33,780 nt of DNA from assembly GCA_031281815.1 (NCBI GenBank), contig JAITEY010000155.1, positions 1 through 33,780 on the forward strand. The letters are read 5' to 3'. Position 1 is the stretch's first letter; every line of letters starts with the position of its first letter. The position numbers and the translations under genes were made by a program. Positions 21,828 through 30,444 of the stretch are shown piece by piece. The stretch is from Desulfovibrio sp. (GTDB lineage Bacteria; Desulfobacterota; Desulfovibrionia; Desulfovibrionales; Desulfovibrionaceae). The notes under the pieces are model-generated. The model ran no database searches, was not told where the DNA came from, and saw nothing but the letters and a program-made list of their open reading frames with translations.

Positions 21828-24341
21828 TCACAACACTTGATAAATGCGCGTGTAAACGTTGTCGAAGACCAGCTTGAAATACGGCGCGATCTCCGGATCG
21901 TCGGGCGGGCGTATCAAGAGCTGCACCATCATGGTGTGGTAGAAGACGTCGTCCATGACCAGCTTGTTGCCTGCCGGTCCGGAAAAAATATCCGGGCCGC
22001 GCAGGCGTTGCCAGAAACGACGCAGCGACGGCAGATTGCCGCCGTCCTTGCTTTCAGTCCCGCGCGTGCTGAAGATGAAGTGGTACGCGCCGTAACGGTT
22101 GAAGTCGAAGCGTTCAATATTTTTGCCGTCGAACACGGTCATGGTCGAGGCGTAGATGGGTCCGCTTTCTTCCGCGAGCACTACGCCCCGGTCCACGTTA
22201 TACTTCAACGCCGGCGTCAGATTGTTCATCAGCGCGCCGGGCGCGGTTTTGCTTTCAAAATTCCATGACCCGTAGCGCGTCACCCAAAGCCCGAGGTGCA
22301 GCAGGTCGAAGCCGACGACCAGATACTGCGTGCCGGGCGCCTGTACCAGGGGTCTGCCCCTGTCCCCGAGGTCACGCATCAGTTGCTGCGCTCCGGCCGC
22401 CGACAGGCCGGCAAAGACGTTGCCGGGCACGTCGCCTTTCAGGGCCGTGTATTTGATGATTTGCCGGGCAAACCGCGGGTCTTCCGTCGTGTAGACGGCG
22501 GCGGGCAGATACAGCGACGGGCCGCCGTGGCGCGCGCCGTCGGCGATGCAACGCCGTCGGGCAAAATGATGCGTTGCGTACCCCCAGTCCCACCAGTTCC
22601 ATACCATCGCGTCTTCAGGGCTGTTGAAGCGCAGGAAACTCAGCCCTTCCGCCTGTTCGCGGCTTATAATCGCTCCCTGCGAGTAATCCGGAATATGCCG
22701 GATCAACGGCCAGGAAAAGACCGCGGCGCACAGCAGGCAAACGGCCGCGCGCGCGGGGAACGGAAAGGCCGGGGCCGGCCGGTCCTCCGGGGCGGCATCC
22801 GGCACAGGCGCGCGCGCGCTGAACGGCAAGCGGATGCGGAGCGGAAAACGCCTGCCGCGGCGGGCAAGGACCGCGGCGGCAAAATCAGCCAGACGTCCCG
22901 CCTCCAGGCACAGGGTAATCATGACGACCGGCGCGCCGAACATGGTCATGCGCGCGCCCATGCGCAGGCTCAGCAGGTGCAGGACGAACAGGGGCAACAG
23001 CCAGAGCGCGGCGGGTACGGTCAGCGTACGCAGGAGGAACAGGCCCGCCCCGACAATCACGGGCAGTTCAAAAGGATAGACGTACAGCAGCATTTCGTGG
23101 ACGCCTATGGTCTGCACCTCGATGATGGACTGCGACACCGACGGGAACACCAGCGGCCCCTCGGCCGGCGAGAGGGGCGATACGTCGCCGCCGCGCCGCG
23201 TGTAGGCAATGAAGGACCGGGCCATGTTCTGCAGCACGGCGGCGTCCACGGCCCCGATGCAGAGAAGCGCCCAGAGAGCGAGCAGAGTGCGTCCGTCCAG
23301 AAAAAACGCGCCCGCCTTCCCCACGCATATGCGCAACGCCCGGACCTGCGCGCGCAGCGGGCTCCGGCATGCGCGGTTCCGTCCCGCGGCCGCCGGCGCC
23401 TCGGGCACGGGGTCGTCACGAGCGTCTTTCCTTCCCCGGCCTTCGCTGTTCCGTCTTGTGACCGTCAGCGCCGCCGCGCAGAGCGCGGCGCAAAAAAAGC
23501 CCGGCGGCCCGACCAGCAGGGGCAGGGCGTGGCAGAGCGCGCCGGCCAGAAGCGGTTTGCGTCCGCCCGGCGGACCGAGGGCAAGGATCGCGCAGGGCAG
23601 CATGAACACGGAAAAACGCGTGAGATACGGGAAAATGGAGTGCCACTCCTGCGTCATGTAGCCGCCCAGACCGGACAGGGCGAAGAGGGCGAGTACCGGC
23701 GCGTCGAGCAGGGCGCCGGTGTCGCGGTCGGGTCCGCATCCGGCCGTCTCGGTTGCTGCCGCAAGGGGCGGACACAGAGCTTCAAGCGGGCTTTTCAGGT
23801 ACGGCGCAAGTCCCAGGGCGGGCACAAGGCCGAGCATGACGGCAAAGAACAGTATCACCAGGTCCGTGTCGTAAAACCCGAGCAGCGTACGGGCGCAGAA
23901 CCCCGGCGTCAGGGAGGTCAGCACCCCGGCGCACAGTCCCGCCCACGGTCTTCCCAAACCCGCGCACCAGAAAAAAACGCCGAGTCCCGTCAGAGCGCTC
24001 ATGAAAACGGGCAGATAAAACCCCGTCAAGGCGGGACTCAGGCCGATCCACCCGGCAATCAGGCGCGCCGCCTCGGACATGGGATGGCCCGCGCCGAACT
24101 CAAAGCCCTCGGCCCCGGCAATCCAGTGATACGCATCGTGGGTGGCGAGCAGGTATTCGTCGTCCAGACGGAAGAGGTCGTTGTCCCAGAACGGAAGTTC
24201 CGTCAGACGCGCGCCGGCGGCGAGGACAAAGGTCAGGCAGAAGCAGAGCAGGGCCGCGCGGCCGTTGCCGGAAGCGCCGGGGACGGGCCGGCGGAAACAG
24301 TTGCCGCGCGGGAAAAACAGGCGGCAGACGAGGCGCGACAT
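21828..24341 (-). CDS. STT3/PglB-family oligosaccharyltransferase
   Basis: This 837-residue membrane enzyme transfers a lipid-linked glycan to asparagine in N-X-S/T sites at the periplasmic face. About a dozen hydrophobic segments fill residues 25-500; the soluble C-terminal domain carries the hallmark WWDWG motif at 583-587 (VWNWWDWGYATHHF). The DDEYLLATHDAYHW segment in the first loop supplies the metal-binding acidic residues of the family, and GFYDTDLVILFF a second set. The frame is open far upstream, but ATG 24341 begins a plausible N-terminus 11 bases after the rsmG stop; no clear ribosome binding site is seen, so coupling to rsmG is likely. A charged, low-complexity loop near residues 295-330 looks like an insertion. 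No glycan-assembly genes are adjacent. Confidence 0.88.
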   Translation of the reverse strand: MSRLVCRLFFPRGNCFRRPVPGASGNGRAALLCFCLTFVLAAGARLTELPFWDNDLFRLDDEYLLATHDAYHWIAGAEGFEFGAGHPMSEAARLIAGWIGLSPALTGFYLPVFMSALTGLGVFFWCAGLGRPWAGLCAGVLTSLTPGFCARTLLGFYDTDLVILFFAVMLGLVPALGLAPYLKSPLEALCPPLAAATETAGCGPDRDTGALLDAPVLALFALSGLGGYMTQEWHSIFPYLTRFSVFMLPCAILALGPPGGRKPLLAGALCHALPLLVGPPGFFCAALCAAALTVTRRNSEGRGRKDARDDPVPEAPAAAGRNRACRSPLRAQVRALRICVGKAGAFFLDGRTLLALWALLCIGAVDAAVLQNMARSFIAYTRRGGDVSPLSPAEGPLVFPSVSQSIIEVQTIGVHEMLLYVYPFELPVIVGAGLFLLRTLTVPAALWLLPLFVLHLLSLRMGARMTMFGAPVVMITLCLEAGRLADFAAAVLARRGRRFPLRIRLPFSARAPVPDAAPEDRPAPAFPFPARAAVCLLCAAVFSWPLIRHIPDYSQGAIISREQAEGLSFLRFNSPEDAMVWNWWDWGYATHHFARRRCIADGARHGGPSLYLPAAVYTTEDPRFARQIIKYTALKGDVPGNVFAGLSAAGAQQLMRDLGDRGRPLVQAPGTQYLVVGFDLLHLGLWVTRYGSWNFESKTAPGALMNNLTPALKYNVDRGVVLAEESGPIYASTMTVFDGKNIERFDFNRYGAYHFIFSTRGTESKDGGNLPSLRRFWQRLRGPDIFSGPAGNKLVMDDVFYHTMMVQLLIRPPDDPEIAPYFKLVFDNVYTRIYQVL

Positions 24342-24352
24342 GGGGGAGCGGT

Positions 24353-25027
24353 TCACGTTTTCAGCACGGCTTGGAGGAAACGGCAATCTTCGCCGACCTT
24401 GTAGCGCATCGGGGAGGCCGGCGTCCAGCCCGTATCGCGGAGGGTTGCCGTTGCTGCAGCGGGCAGCCCCCGTGTGAACAGAATGCATGCGCCTGTTTCC
24501 GGCGCATGTTCGTCGATGAAGGCGAGCAGCCTGTCCGGCGGCATGAAGGCGCGGCTCACGATGAGGTCCGGACGCGCGGGTCCGCGCAGAAAGGCTTCGG
24601 CGCGCCCGTGGTACACGCGCGTGCCGGGCAGGGGATGGGCGGCAAGGAAGGCGCGCATGAACAGGGCGCGTTTTTCGCGCGCTTCCACCAGCACATAGTC
24701 GCCTTCGGCGCGGAGCATGCGCAGGGGCAGGCCCGGCAGCCCCGCACCCGCCCCGAGGTCCGCGTACAAAGGCGCGGGGGGCAGGGGCAATCCGGCCAAG
24801 TACTCCGCCAGACAAAAACTGTCGACAACCAAAGAACGCAGGATGTCCAAGGGATTACGCGGACCGGTGAGGTTCGTCGTCCGGCTCCACTTGGCCAGCA
24901 GTCCCAGATAGTCGCTCAATACCGGATAAACGTCGCCGGCAAGGGCGAATCCCATAGCTTCCACAGCGGCCCGCACCGCATCCGGCGCGGGCGTTGCGGA
25001 AGCGCTCGCGGCGGGCGGCGTCTTCAT
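24353..25027 (-). CDS. rsmG: 16S rRNA (guanine527-N7)-methyltransferase
   Basis: This 224-residue SAM-dependent enzyme modifies G527 in the 530 loop of 16S rRNA; its loss gives low-level streptomycin resistance in other bacteria. TTNLTGPRNP, the SAM-binding ADLGAGAGLPGLPL, LVEAREKRALFMR and IVSRAF are the RsmG/GidB signature blocks. The first 15 residues are Ala/Pro/Thr-rich and variable. It sits between sat (24-base gap) and stt3 (11-base gap) on the minus strand. Confidence 0.93.
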   Translation of the reverse strand: MKTPPAASASATPAPDAVRAAVEAMGFALAGDVYPVLSDYLGLLAKWSRTTNLTGPRNPLDILRSLVVDSFCLAEYLAGLPLPPAPLYADLGAGAGLPGLPLRMLRAEGDYVLVEAREKRALFMRAFLAAHPLPGTRVYHGRAEAFLRGPARPDLIVSRAFMPPDRLLAFIDEHAPETGACILFTRGLPAAATATLRDTGWTPASPMRYKVGEDCRFLQAVLKT

Positions 25028-25051
25028 CGGCGTTGCGTCCGGTTCCGCCGT

Positions 25052-26329
25052 TCAGTTACCGGGTCCGGCGGCCGCGCCGTGCAGCGTGATCTCCGTTTTT
25101 TCGTCCAGCCCGGCATAATATTCGCGCAACACTTCCAGAGCTTCCGGCCTGCTGAAGTGGTCCGGAACCTCACCGCCCTCGGACAGCAGTTTGCGCAACT
25201 TCGTCCCCGAGAGTATGACGCGGTCCTCCGCGCCGTGCGGGCAGGTGCGCAGGGAAGCCATGCCGTCGCACCGGCGGCAGTAAAAAGTCCAATCTATCTT
25301 CAACGGCGCGGTCAGCAGGTCGCGGGCCGGATTGCCGCTGCGGGGGATTGCGGAAAAGATGTCCTGCGCTTCGAATATCCCGTAAAAATCGCCGACTCCG
25401 GCGTGGTCGCGCCCGACAATCAGGCGGTTGATGCCGAAGTTCTGTCGGAACAGGGCATGCAACAGGGCCTCGCGCGGGCCGGCGTAGCGCATGTCCAAGG
25501 GGTAGCCTGCCTGAATGACCCTGTCCGGCACGAAATAGGCGTCCAGCAAGCGGCGTATGGCCCGGATGCGCACCCCGGCCGGGATGTCGCCGGGTTTCAG
25601 GTTGCCGATAAGAGAGTGGATGACCACGCCGTCGCAGATTTCCCCGGCGATTTTCGCCAGATACTCGTGGGAGCGGTGCATGGGGTTGCGCAACTGCAGG
25701 GCGGCGACATCGGACCAGCCCCGTTTTTCCAGTTCAGCGCGCAGTTCCGCCGGGCGCAGGTAGACGCCGGGATAGTCGGCGGGATACGAGCCCTCGGAAA
25801 GCGCCCTGACCGGGCCGGCCGGGGCGTACTTCTTCCGGGCAAGAACCATGCGGACGCCGGGGTGTTCCCGCGCCGCCCGCTCCATAAAATCCTCCCCGGC
25901 CGAATCCGGCCCGGAACCCCGGAAGATTTTCCGGCATTCCCGCTCCCTGTCCTCTCCGTCCAATTCGGAGATTTCGTCCACCCGCATGGTCGCGACGCTT
26001 TCGCCCCGGAAGACCAGGGTAATTTCCTGCCCCGGCGCAAGCCCGCCCGCTTCCTGTTCGGAGGCGTCCAGCACAACGGGCACAGGCCAGAAGGTGCCGT
26101 CGGCCAGACAAAAATTTTCGCAGACGCTCTGCCGGTCCGCCCGGCCCATAAACCCGCGCAGGGGCGAAAAAGCGCCTATGGCGATCATGATAAGGTCGCC
26201 GAACACGGCGGGCCCGATTTCGACTTTCGCAAGGCCGGCGGCCTTGCGAAATTCCTCCTCGCGGGCGCGGCCTTCAAGGAGGCAGACGGTCAGACCGTTG
26301 CCGCCGTGCGGGGGGACGAGTGCGGACAT
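25052..26329 (-). CDS. sat: Sulfate adenylyltransferase (ATP sulfurylase)
   Basis: This 425-residue enzyme activates sulfate with ATP to adenylylsulfate, the first step of dissimilatory sulfate reduction. The N-terminal part starts MSALVPPHGG. The catalytic QLRNPMHRSH is at 212-221, with both histidines of the HxxH motif, and GRDHAGVGDFYG is the second active-site block. CRRCDGMASLRTCPH gives the paired cysteines of the bacterial zinc-binding form. The length and sequence fit the homo-oligomeric Desulfovibrio type without a kinase domain. I chose ATG 26329 with GGAG eight bases upstream. It leads sat-rsmG-stt3 on the minus strand; linkage with rsmG and stt3 is probably only positional. Confidence 0.94.
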   Translation of the reverse strand: MSALVPPHGGNGLTVCLLEGRAREEEFRKAAGLAKVEIGPAVFGDLIMIAIGAFSPLRGFMGRADRQSVCENFCLADGTFWPVPVVLDASEQEAGGLAPGQEITLVFRGESVATMRVDEISELDGEDRERECRKIFRGSGPDSAGEDFMERAAREHPGVRMVLARKKYAPAGPVRALSEGSYPADYPGVYLRPAELRAELEKRGWSDVAALQLRNPMHRSHEYLAKIAGEICDGVVIHSLIGNLKPGDIPAGVRIRAIRRLLDAYFVPDRVIQAGYPLDMRYAGPREALLHALFRQNFGINRLIVGRDHAGVGDFYGIFEAQDIFSAIPRSGNPARDLLTAPLKIDWTFYCRRCDGMASLRTCPHGAEDRVILSGTKLRKLLSEGGEVPDHFSRPEALEVLREYYAGLDEKTEITLHGAAAGPGN

Positions 26330-26479
26330 CGGCGGAACTCCGGATGTTTTTTCGTTGCGGAGTGGACAAATTGCCGGCATTGCCGTATACTGCCGCGTAA
26401 CGCTGGGGACCGACCAGGCGGCCGGCGACGAACCGGAGGCTGCCGCGTCGGCAGGCCTGCGTCGGCGGTGACGCCGAGA

Positions 26480-26508
26480 AATGTGCTCTCCGCCCGGACG
26501 TGAGTCAA
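26480..26508 (-). promoter_or_regulatory. Possible sat promoter
   Basis: On the minus strand TTGACT (26503-26508) is followed after 17 bases by CACATT (26480-26485). The -35 is good and the -10 is poor; no better pair was seen in the leader. Confidence 0.3.
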
Positions 26509-26585
26509 GGAGAAATATTCCGCAACAGATGATTTCCCGATGTGTATTTGTAACAGTAATCACTACAAAACTCGGAGGGTTTTGC

Positions 26586-26634
26586 GCCGCCGGGAGCGGC
26601 GTGAGTCGGCTGAACATCACGTTTTTCAGCCGAC
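26586..26634 (+). promoter_or_regulatory. Two stable hairpins in the chemoreceptor leader
   Basis: CGCCGC (26586-26591) pairs with GCGGCG (26597-26602). Directly after, GTCGGCTGA (26605-26613) pairs perfectly with TCAGCCGAC (26626-26634) around a 12-base loop. They lie 70-120 bases before the ATG at 26705. No T-run follows, so a simple terminator is unlikely. Confidence 0.55.
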
Positions 26635-26704
26635 GCTCCAGTAAAAATATCCAAAAAAATACCGGTTGTCGGTTTCGCAATGGTTCACCAGACGGGAGGG
26701 CTGT

Positions 26705-28105
26705 ATGTTCGGATTGTTTTCATCCGCGCGCAGGAAAAAGCTTGCCGAACAAATGCGCGCCGTCATCCGCGAAAGCAAAGGCTCCGTTCCTGAAGGCAAA
26801 GAAGGACAAAATCCGGAAACGCTGCTCGGCGTCATCAAAAGCGACTTGCTGCGCGAGCAGGCGGCGCGTCTCGGTATCCTGCAAAGCCTGACCATGCCTT
26901 TCCTCTATGTGGATGTCGACATCCTCCTACGGTGCAGCAATAAGCAGTGTATGCACATGCTGCAGATTGACGAGCCGCCGGAATACTACTACGGGAAAAC
27001 GATTTCTGAAGTTTTTTACAATGAACCGGGCCGTGATACGCTCTTGTCAAAATGCGTTAGAAACGGCGAAACCTTTACGGAAAAAGAGCTTGTTATTACG
27101 AGCCGCAAGGGAAACAAGCTGCATGTGCTCGCAACGCTCTGCCCGTTGCATGACAACAACGGACATTGCTTCGGCGCTATGGGGTTGTACCAGAATGTAA
27201 CGGAACAGCGCGCGCTGGAAGCGCAACTGAAAGAAAAAAATGCCTACATACGCGATACGGCGGACAAGCTGGACGGCATAGCGCGCAAAGTCGCTGCGCT
27301 GGCGGAGGATATTCTGCAACTGGTCCGGGAAACCGCGGGCGGGGCGGCGAGCCAGGCCAGGCATCTCGGAGAAGTGGAACTCGCCGTCCGGCAGATGTAC
27401 CAAGCCGTGCAATCTATCGCCGAAAGTTCCTCGAAAGCGACGGAGATATCGGTCGTAGCAGGCGACAGCGCGCGCGCGGGCGCGGCCAATGTGGACATGG
27501 TGGCCGCCGACATCAGCCGGATGCAGCAGCTTGCCCAAGACCTCAAGAAAGACATGGGCGTGCTGGAAGAAGAGGCGACGGGTATCGACAGCATCATGAG
27601 CGTCATTTCGGACATCGCGGATCAGACCAACCTCCTGGCCCTGAACGCGGCCATTGAAGCCGCCAGAGCCGGCGACGCCGGCCGCGGCTTCGCCGTGGTG
27701 GCCGGGGAAGTGCGCAAACTGGCCGAAAAAACCATGAAAGCGACCAAGGACGTTTCCGCAACCATCCGCCAGATACAACAAAGCACCAAGATCAATTCCG
27801 ACACCGTGGACAAAACGGTCTCGACCATCGGGCAGACAAGGGAGCGCACGCACAACTGCGGCGTTTCCCTGCAACAGATAGTCGAGTATTCCGGCCGGAC
27901 CGCGGAACAGATACACATGATTGCCGCGGCCGTGGAAGAACAGTCCGCGACGGGCGAACAGATTGTCGGGGCCGTGAACCGCTCTTCCGATGTTTCCAAA
28001 GACATAGACCTGCGCATGACCGACTGCCTCGACAGTCTGCAACGCCTTGAAGAACTGATAAAAAATATCGACGTCCTGTCCACGGACCTGGTGAAAAGCC
28101 TGTAG
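26705..28105 (+). CDS. Soluble methyl-accepting chemotaxis protein with PAS domain
   Basis: This 466-residue receptor has no membrane segment and no HAMP domain, so it should act in the cytoplasm. Residues of about 60-190 form a PAS-like sensor (MPFLYVDVDILLRCSNKQCM, then FGAMGLYQNVTEQRALEAQL, the usual link into a coiled coil). The rest is the signalling domain, with the conserved hairpin tip DQTNLLALNAAIEAARAG followed by GRGFAVVAGEVRKLAEKT, where CheA and CheW dock. I chose ATG 26705 with GGGAGG upstream; a frame start at 26666 lacks a site. The signal is unknown; PAS domains of this kind may bind a small ligand, heme or flavin. Confidence 0.92.
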   Translation: MFGLFSSARRKKLAEQMRAVIRESKGSVPEGKEGQNPETLLGVIKSDLLREQAARLGILQSLTMPFLYVDVDILLRCSNKQCMHMLQIDEPPEYYYGKTISEVFYNEPGRDTLLSKCVRNGETFTEKELVITSRKGNKLHVLATLCPLHDNNGHCFGAMGLYQNVTEQRALEAQLKEKNAYIRDTADKLDGIARKVAALAEDILQLVRETAGGAASQARHLGEVELAVRQMYQAVQSIAESSSKATEISVVAGDSARAGAANVDMVAADISRMQQLAQDLKKDMGVLEEEATGIDSIMSVISDIADQTNLLALNAAIEAARAGDAGRGFAVVAGEVRKLAEKTMKATKDVSATIRQIQQSTKINSDTVDKTVSTIGQTRERTHNCGVSLQQIVEYSGRTAEQIHMIAAAVEEQSATGEQIVGAVNRSSDVSKDIDLRMTDCLDSLQRLEELIKNIDVLSTDLVKSL

Positions 28106-28289
28106 CGGGAGCGGATGGAACCTGCCGCGCATGCGGTGAAGAACCTTGAACGGGCGGAGCCCGCCGCTGCCTGCAGGCGCATCTGCGCCCGAAGGCGCGG
28201 GAAGCGTTGCCGGAGCGCCCCATCCCTGATACGATGCATCGCGCAACAACAACATAAAATAAACGCTCCGCGTCGCGCGGAGGTATGCA
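28106..28289 (+). promoter_or_regulatory. Intergenic region with hairpins and a predicted promoter for the ACT-sirC-hemA operon
   Basis: Two hairpins (CGGGC/GCCCG around 28155-28167, then GGCGC/GCGCC) may end the chemoreceptor transcript. Further on, TTGCCG (28207-28212) and TACGAT (28230-28235) are separated by 17 bases, a fair sigma70 match, placing the transcript start near 28242 and leaving a leader of about 48 bases. Confidence 0.5.
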
Positions 28290-28706
28290 GTGGAACAACT
28301 CTCGGTATTTCTGGAAAACAAGGTCGGCCGTCTGGCCGAGGTCACCGCGGTGCTCAAGGACGCAGGCGTCAACATCCGCGCGCTGTCCTTGGCCGATACC
28401 TCCGAATTCGGCATCCTGCGGCTTATCACGGACAAACCGCGGGAAAGCTGCGCCGCCCTCAAGGAACGCGGGTTCACGGCCGCTCTGACCAAGGTGACGG
28501 CCGTGGAAATGCCGGACCGCCCCGGCGGCTTGTGCGCGATACTTGAACTGCTGGAAGCGGGCGGCATCAACGTGGAGTATATGTACGGGTTTCATGCCGC
28601 TCCCGCCGCCAGGGCCGTGCTGGTGTTTCGTTTCGACAAAGGTGCGCCTGCTCTGGATATCCTGCGCGGGAACGCCGTCCCTTTCCTGTCGGACGCGGCA
28701 GGCTGA
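28290..28706 (+). CDS. ACT-domain protein (two ACT domains)
   Basis: This 138-residue protein is made of two ACT-type ligand-binding units: residues 1-65 (LSVFLENKVGRLAEVTAVLKD, then NIRALSLADTSEFGILRLI) and 70-135 (VEMPDRPGGLCAILELLE, then NVEYMYGF). ACT domains bind amino acids and usually control enzymes. Stand-alone double-ACT proteins of this size are often found beside phenylacetate-CoA ligase genes in deltaproteobacteria; none is next to it here. The start is a GTG with GGAGG six bases upstream. It heads the plus-strand run towards sirC, ccsA and hemA. Confidence 0.88.
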   Translation: MEQLSVFLENKVGRLAEVTAVLKDAGVNIRALSLADTSEFGILRLITDKPRESCAALKERGFTAALTKVTAVEMPDRPGGLCAILELLEAGGINVEYMYGFHAAPAARAVLVFRFDKGAPALDILRGNAVPFLSDAAG

Positions 28707-28749
28707 GCGGCCCGGCGAGCCCGGCGTTTTCCGGCGGAACGTGCCGACA

Positions 28750-29499
28750 ATGCGTTGTTTCCCGATATTTTTGGATGTGTCCCGCAAAAAGGTGCTGATC
28801 ATCGGGGCGGGGGCCGTCGGCATGCGCAAGTTGCGCGCCGTGCTGCGGGCCGCCCCCCTGAGCGTGACCCTGGTCGACCCTCGCCTGGACACGGCGGCAG
28901 TGCCGGAAGCGGCCGGACGAGACGTGCAATGCCGCGCGCGGGCCTTTCACCCGGACGACCTGGACGGGCAGGATGTTGTCTTTGTCGCCGGCTCGGACAG
29001 GGATGCCGGCGCGGCGGCGACCGCCCTCTGCCGTCAACGCGGCATCTTGTGCAACTGCGCCGATGCCCCGGATGAAGGGGATTTTTTCGTGCCCGCGCAC
29101 TTTTACCGGCAAGGATTGTGCGTGGCCGTCGGTACGGAAGGCAGAAGCCCCGCTCTGGCGCGCTTCCTGCGTGAAGAACTGGAGGCCGTCATAGGCGCGC
29201 GCTTCGACGCCCTGCTTGTCTTGCTGGAACGTCTGCGCCCGCGCCTGCTGGAACTCGGTCTGACGCCCGAGGCCGACGCCGGCGTGTTCCGCGCCCTTGT
29301 GCGCTCGCCGCTGGCCGAACATCTGCAAAAAGGCGAGGAGCAACAGGCCGAAACCCTGTTGCGCGGGCTGCTGCCGGCCCCGCTCCAAGCCCGCGCGGGA
29401 GAATATCTGCAGGGATTATGCAACAGTCCGCGTCCGGCTCCGTCCGCGGAACAACGACGCCCCGGCGAACGGGAACCGACCGGCATGCCCGCTTCCTGA
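28750..29499 (+). CDS. sirC: Precorrin-2 dehydrogenase (siroheme synthase N-terminal type)
   Basis: This 249-residue protein matches the N-terminal half of CysG and Met8p: MRCFPIFLDVSRKKVLIIGAGAVGMRK with the NAD-binding GAGAVG (19-24), followed by CNCADAPDEGDFFVPAHF and the conserved VAVGTEGRSPALARFLREELE. It oxidises precorrin-2 to sirohydrochlorin, the branch point for siroheme and, in sulfate reducers, heme. Met8p and CysG also insert iron, but single-function forms do not. ATG 28750 is preferred to GTG 28741 on ribosome-site spacing. The C-terminal 24 residues are low-complexity, and the last ten or so are encoded by a GC-rich repeat that also supplies the stop codon. Confidence 0.9.
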   Translation: MRCFPIFLDVSRKKVLIIGAGAVGMRKLRAVLRAAPLSVTLVDPRLDTAAVPEAAGRDVQCRARAFHPDDLDGQDVVFVAGSDRDAGAAATALCRQRGILCNCADAPDEGDFFVPAHFYRQGLCVAVGTEGRSPALARFLREELEAVIGARFDALLVLLERLRPRLLELGLTPEADAGVFRALVRSPLAEHLQKGEEQQAETLLRGLLPAPLQARAGEYLQGLCNSPRPAPSAEQRRPGEREPTGMPAS

Positions 29500-29543
29500 A
29501 GGGAACGAGTACCGGCCGGCATGCCCGGCTTTGCCCGGCGTCG
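29471..29543 (+). repeat. Dispersed GC-rich repeat, copy B, with internal tandem unit
   Basis: Two units of about 30 bases follow each other (about 29471-29495 and 29501-29532), each with GGGAAC and CCGGCATGCCCG. The second matches copy A at 20836-20897 over about 60 bases, including the exact 15-base block ATGCCCGGCTTTGCC. The first unit lies inside the 3' end of sirC. Confidence 0.65.
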
Positions 29544-29592
29544 GGCGTGAATTCCCTGTAAGGAAAAAAGACGGACCATAGAGGGATGTTTG

Positions 29593-30444
29593 ATGGATTA
29601 TGAACGGATGTTGTCCGTCGGCGTGATTCTGCTCTATACTCTGGGCGCCTTCGGCATTCTCATGGGCGCGCTGTCCGTGCGCCCTTCCCTGCGCAAGGCC
29701 GCCGAACGTCTGACCCTGGCCGGTTTCGCGCTGCACAGCGCGTCGCTGCTGTGCGCCTTTGCCGGCGTACGGCACAACGATTTTTCGGCGGGCCTGAACG
29801 TGCAGTTCCTGGCCTGGTGCGTCATCGTCCTGTATCTCGCGGCCCGCTACAAGCTGCGCTACCCCTTTCTGGGTATGACCGCCGCCCCGCTGGCCCTGTT
29901 GCTGTACATGCTCTCCATGCGTCTGGCCGGGGTAAAGAATATCCTGCCGGATCACCTCTCCGGCCTCTTCTTCGGCCTGCACATCTGGTCGCTGTACCTG
30001 AGCTTCGGCCTGCTGGCCATGGCCTTCGGGGCGGGCGTGGTGTTCATTTACGCCGAAAGCAGGATAAAAAAGAAAATGGCGCCGTCCCGCTTTACCCTGG
30101 ACATGCCCTCGCTGGCGGGCTGCGACCGCATCAACCGGGCGGCCGTGACGGCGGGCTTCCCGCTGTTTACGTTGGGCATCACTGCGGGTTTTGTCTGGGC
30201 GCCCGTTTTGCGCACCGCCGCCGAAAACCCCAAGGTGCTGCTTTCTCTGTTCATCTGGTTTTTGTACGCGCTGCTCTTTTACCAGCGCGCGGCTTTGGGA
30301 TACAGGGGGAGAAAAACGGCGGTCATGGCCATCGCCATTTTCGCCGTTTCGGTGCTTTCGCTGCTTGCGGACCACCTGCTCTCCCACCACAGCACGTGGC
30401 TTGTTAAAATTTCCCTGAGCGCCTTGCGCATCGGCCCGGTATGA
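29593..30444 (+). CDS. CcsA/HemX-family inner-membrane protein
   Basis: This 283-residue protein has about eight hydrophobic segments, with conserved patches FFGLHIWSLYLSFGLLAMAFG, FPLFTLGITAGFVWAP and LLADHLLSHHSTW. It belongs to the cytochrome c assembly family that includes CcsA, YpjD and HemX. A position between sirC and hemA is typical of HemX, a membrane protein thought to influence glutamyl-tRNA reductase levels. A tryptophan-rich heme-handling motif of true CcsA proteins is not obvious, so a HemX-like regulatory role is favoured; heme transport remains possible. ATG 29593 has GAGGG upstream. It overlaps hemA by four bases. Confidence 0.82.
   Translation: MDYERMLSVGVILLYTLGAFGILMGALSVRPSLRKAAERLTLAGFALHSASLLCAFAGVRHNDFSAGLNVQFLAWCVIVLYLAARYKLRYPFLGMTAAPLALLLYMLSMRLAGVKNILPDHLSGLFFGLHIWSLYLSFGLLAMAFGAGVVFIYAESRIKKKMAPSRFTLDMPSLAGCDRINRAAVTAGFPLFTLGITAGFVWAPVLRTAAENPKVLLSLFIWFLYALLFYQRAALGYRGRKTAVMAIAIFAVSVLSLLADHLLSHHSTWLVKISLSALRIGPV

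Larger units (their letters stand above)
26330..26704. other. Divergent intergenic region between sat and the chemoreceptor gene
   Basis: About 375 bases separate the two start codons. On the minus strand a possible sat promoter lies at 26480-26508, leaving a GC-rich leader of about 145 bases with a repeated GCCGACGC. On the plus strand the chemoreceptor leader holds two strong hairpins (26586-26602 and 26605-26634). No gene or known riboswitch was recognised. Confidence 0.4.

Noticed and set aside
22296..24404. Open frame of 702 codons on the plus strand
   Set aside because: It lies antisense to the STT3-like gene; the product is rich in Arg, Gly and Gln without domain patterns, as expected of a GC-rich shadow frame.
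24371..26503. Open frame of 710 codons on the plus strand
   Set aside because: It runs antisense to rsmG and sat, both clear genes, and has no recognisable domain.
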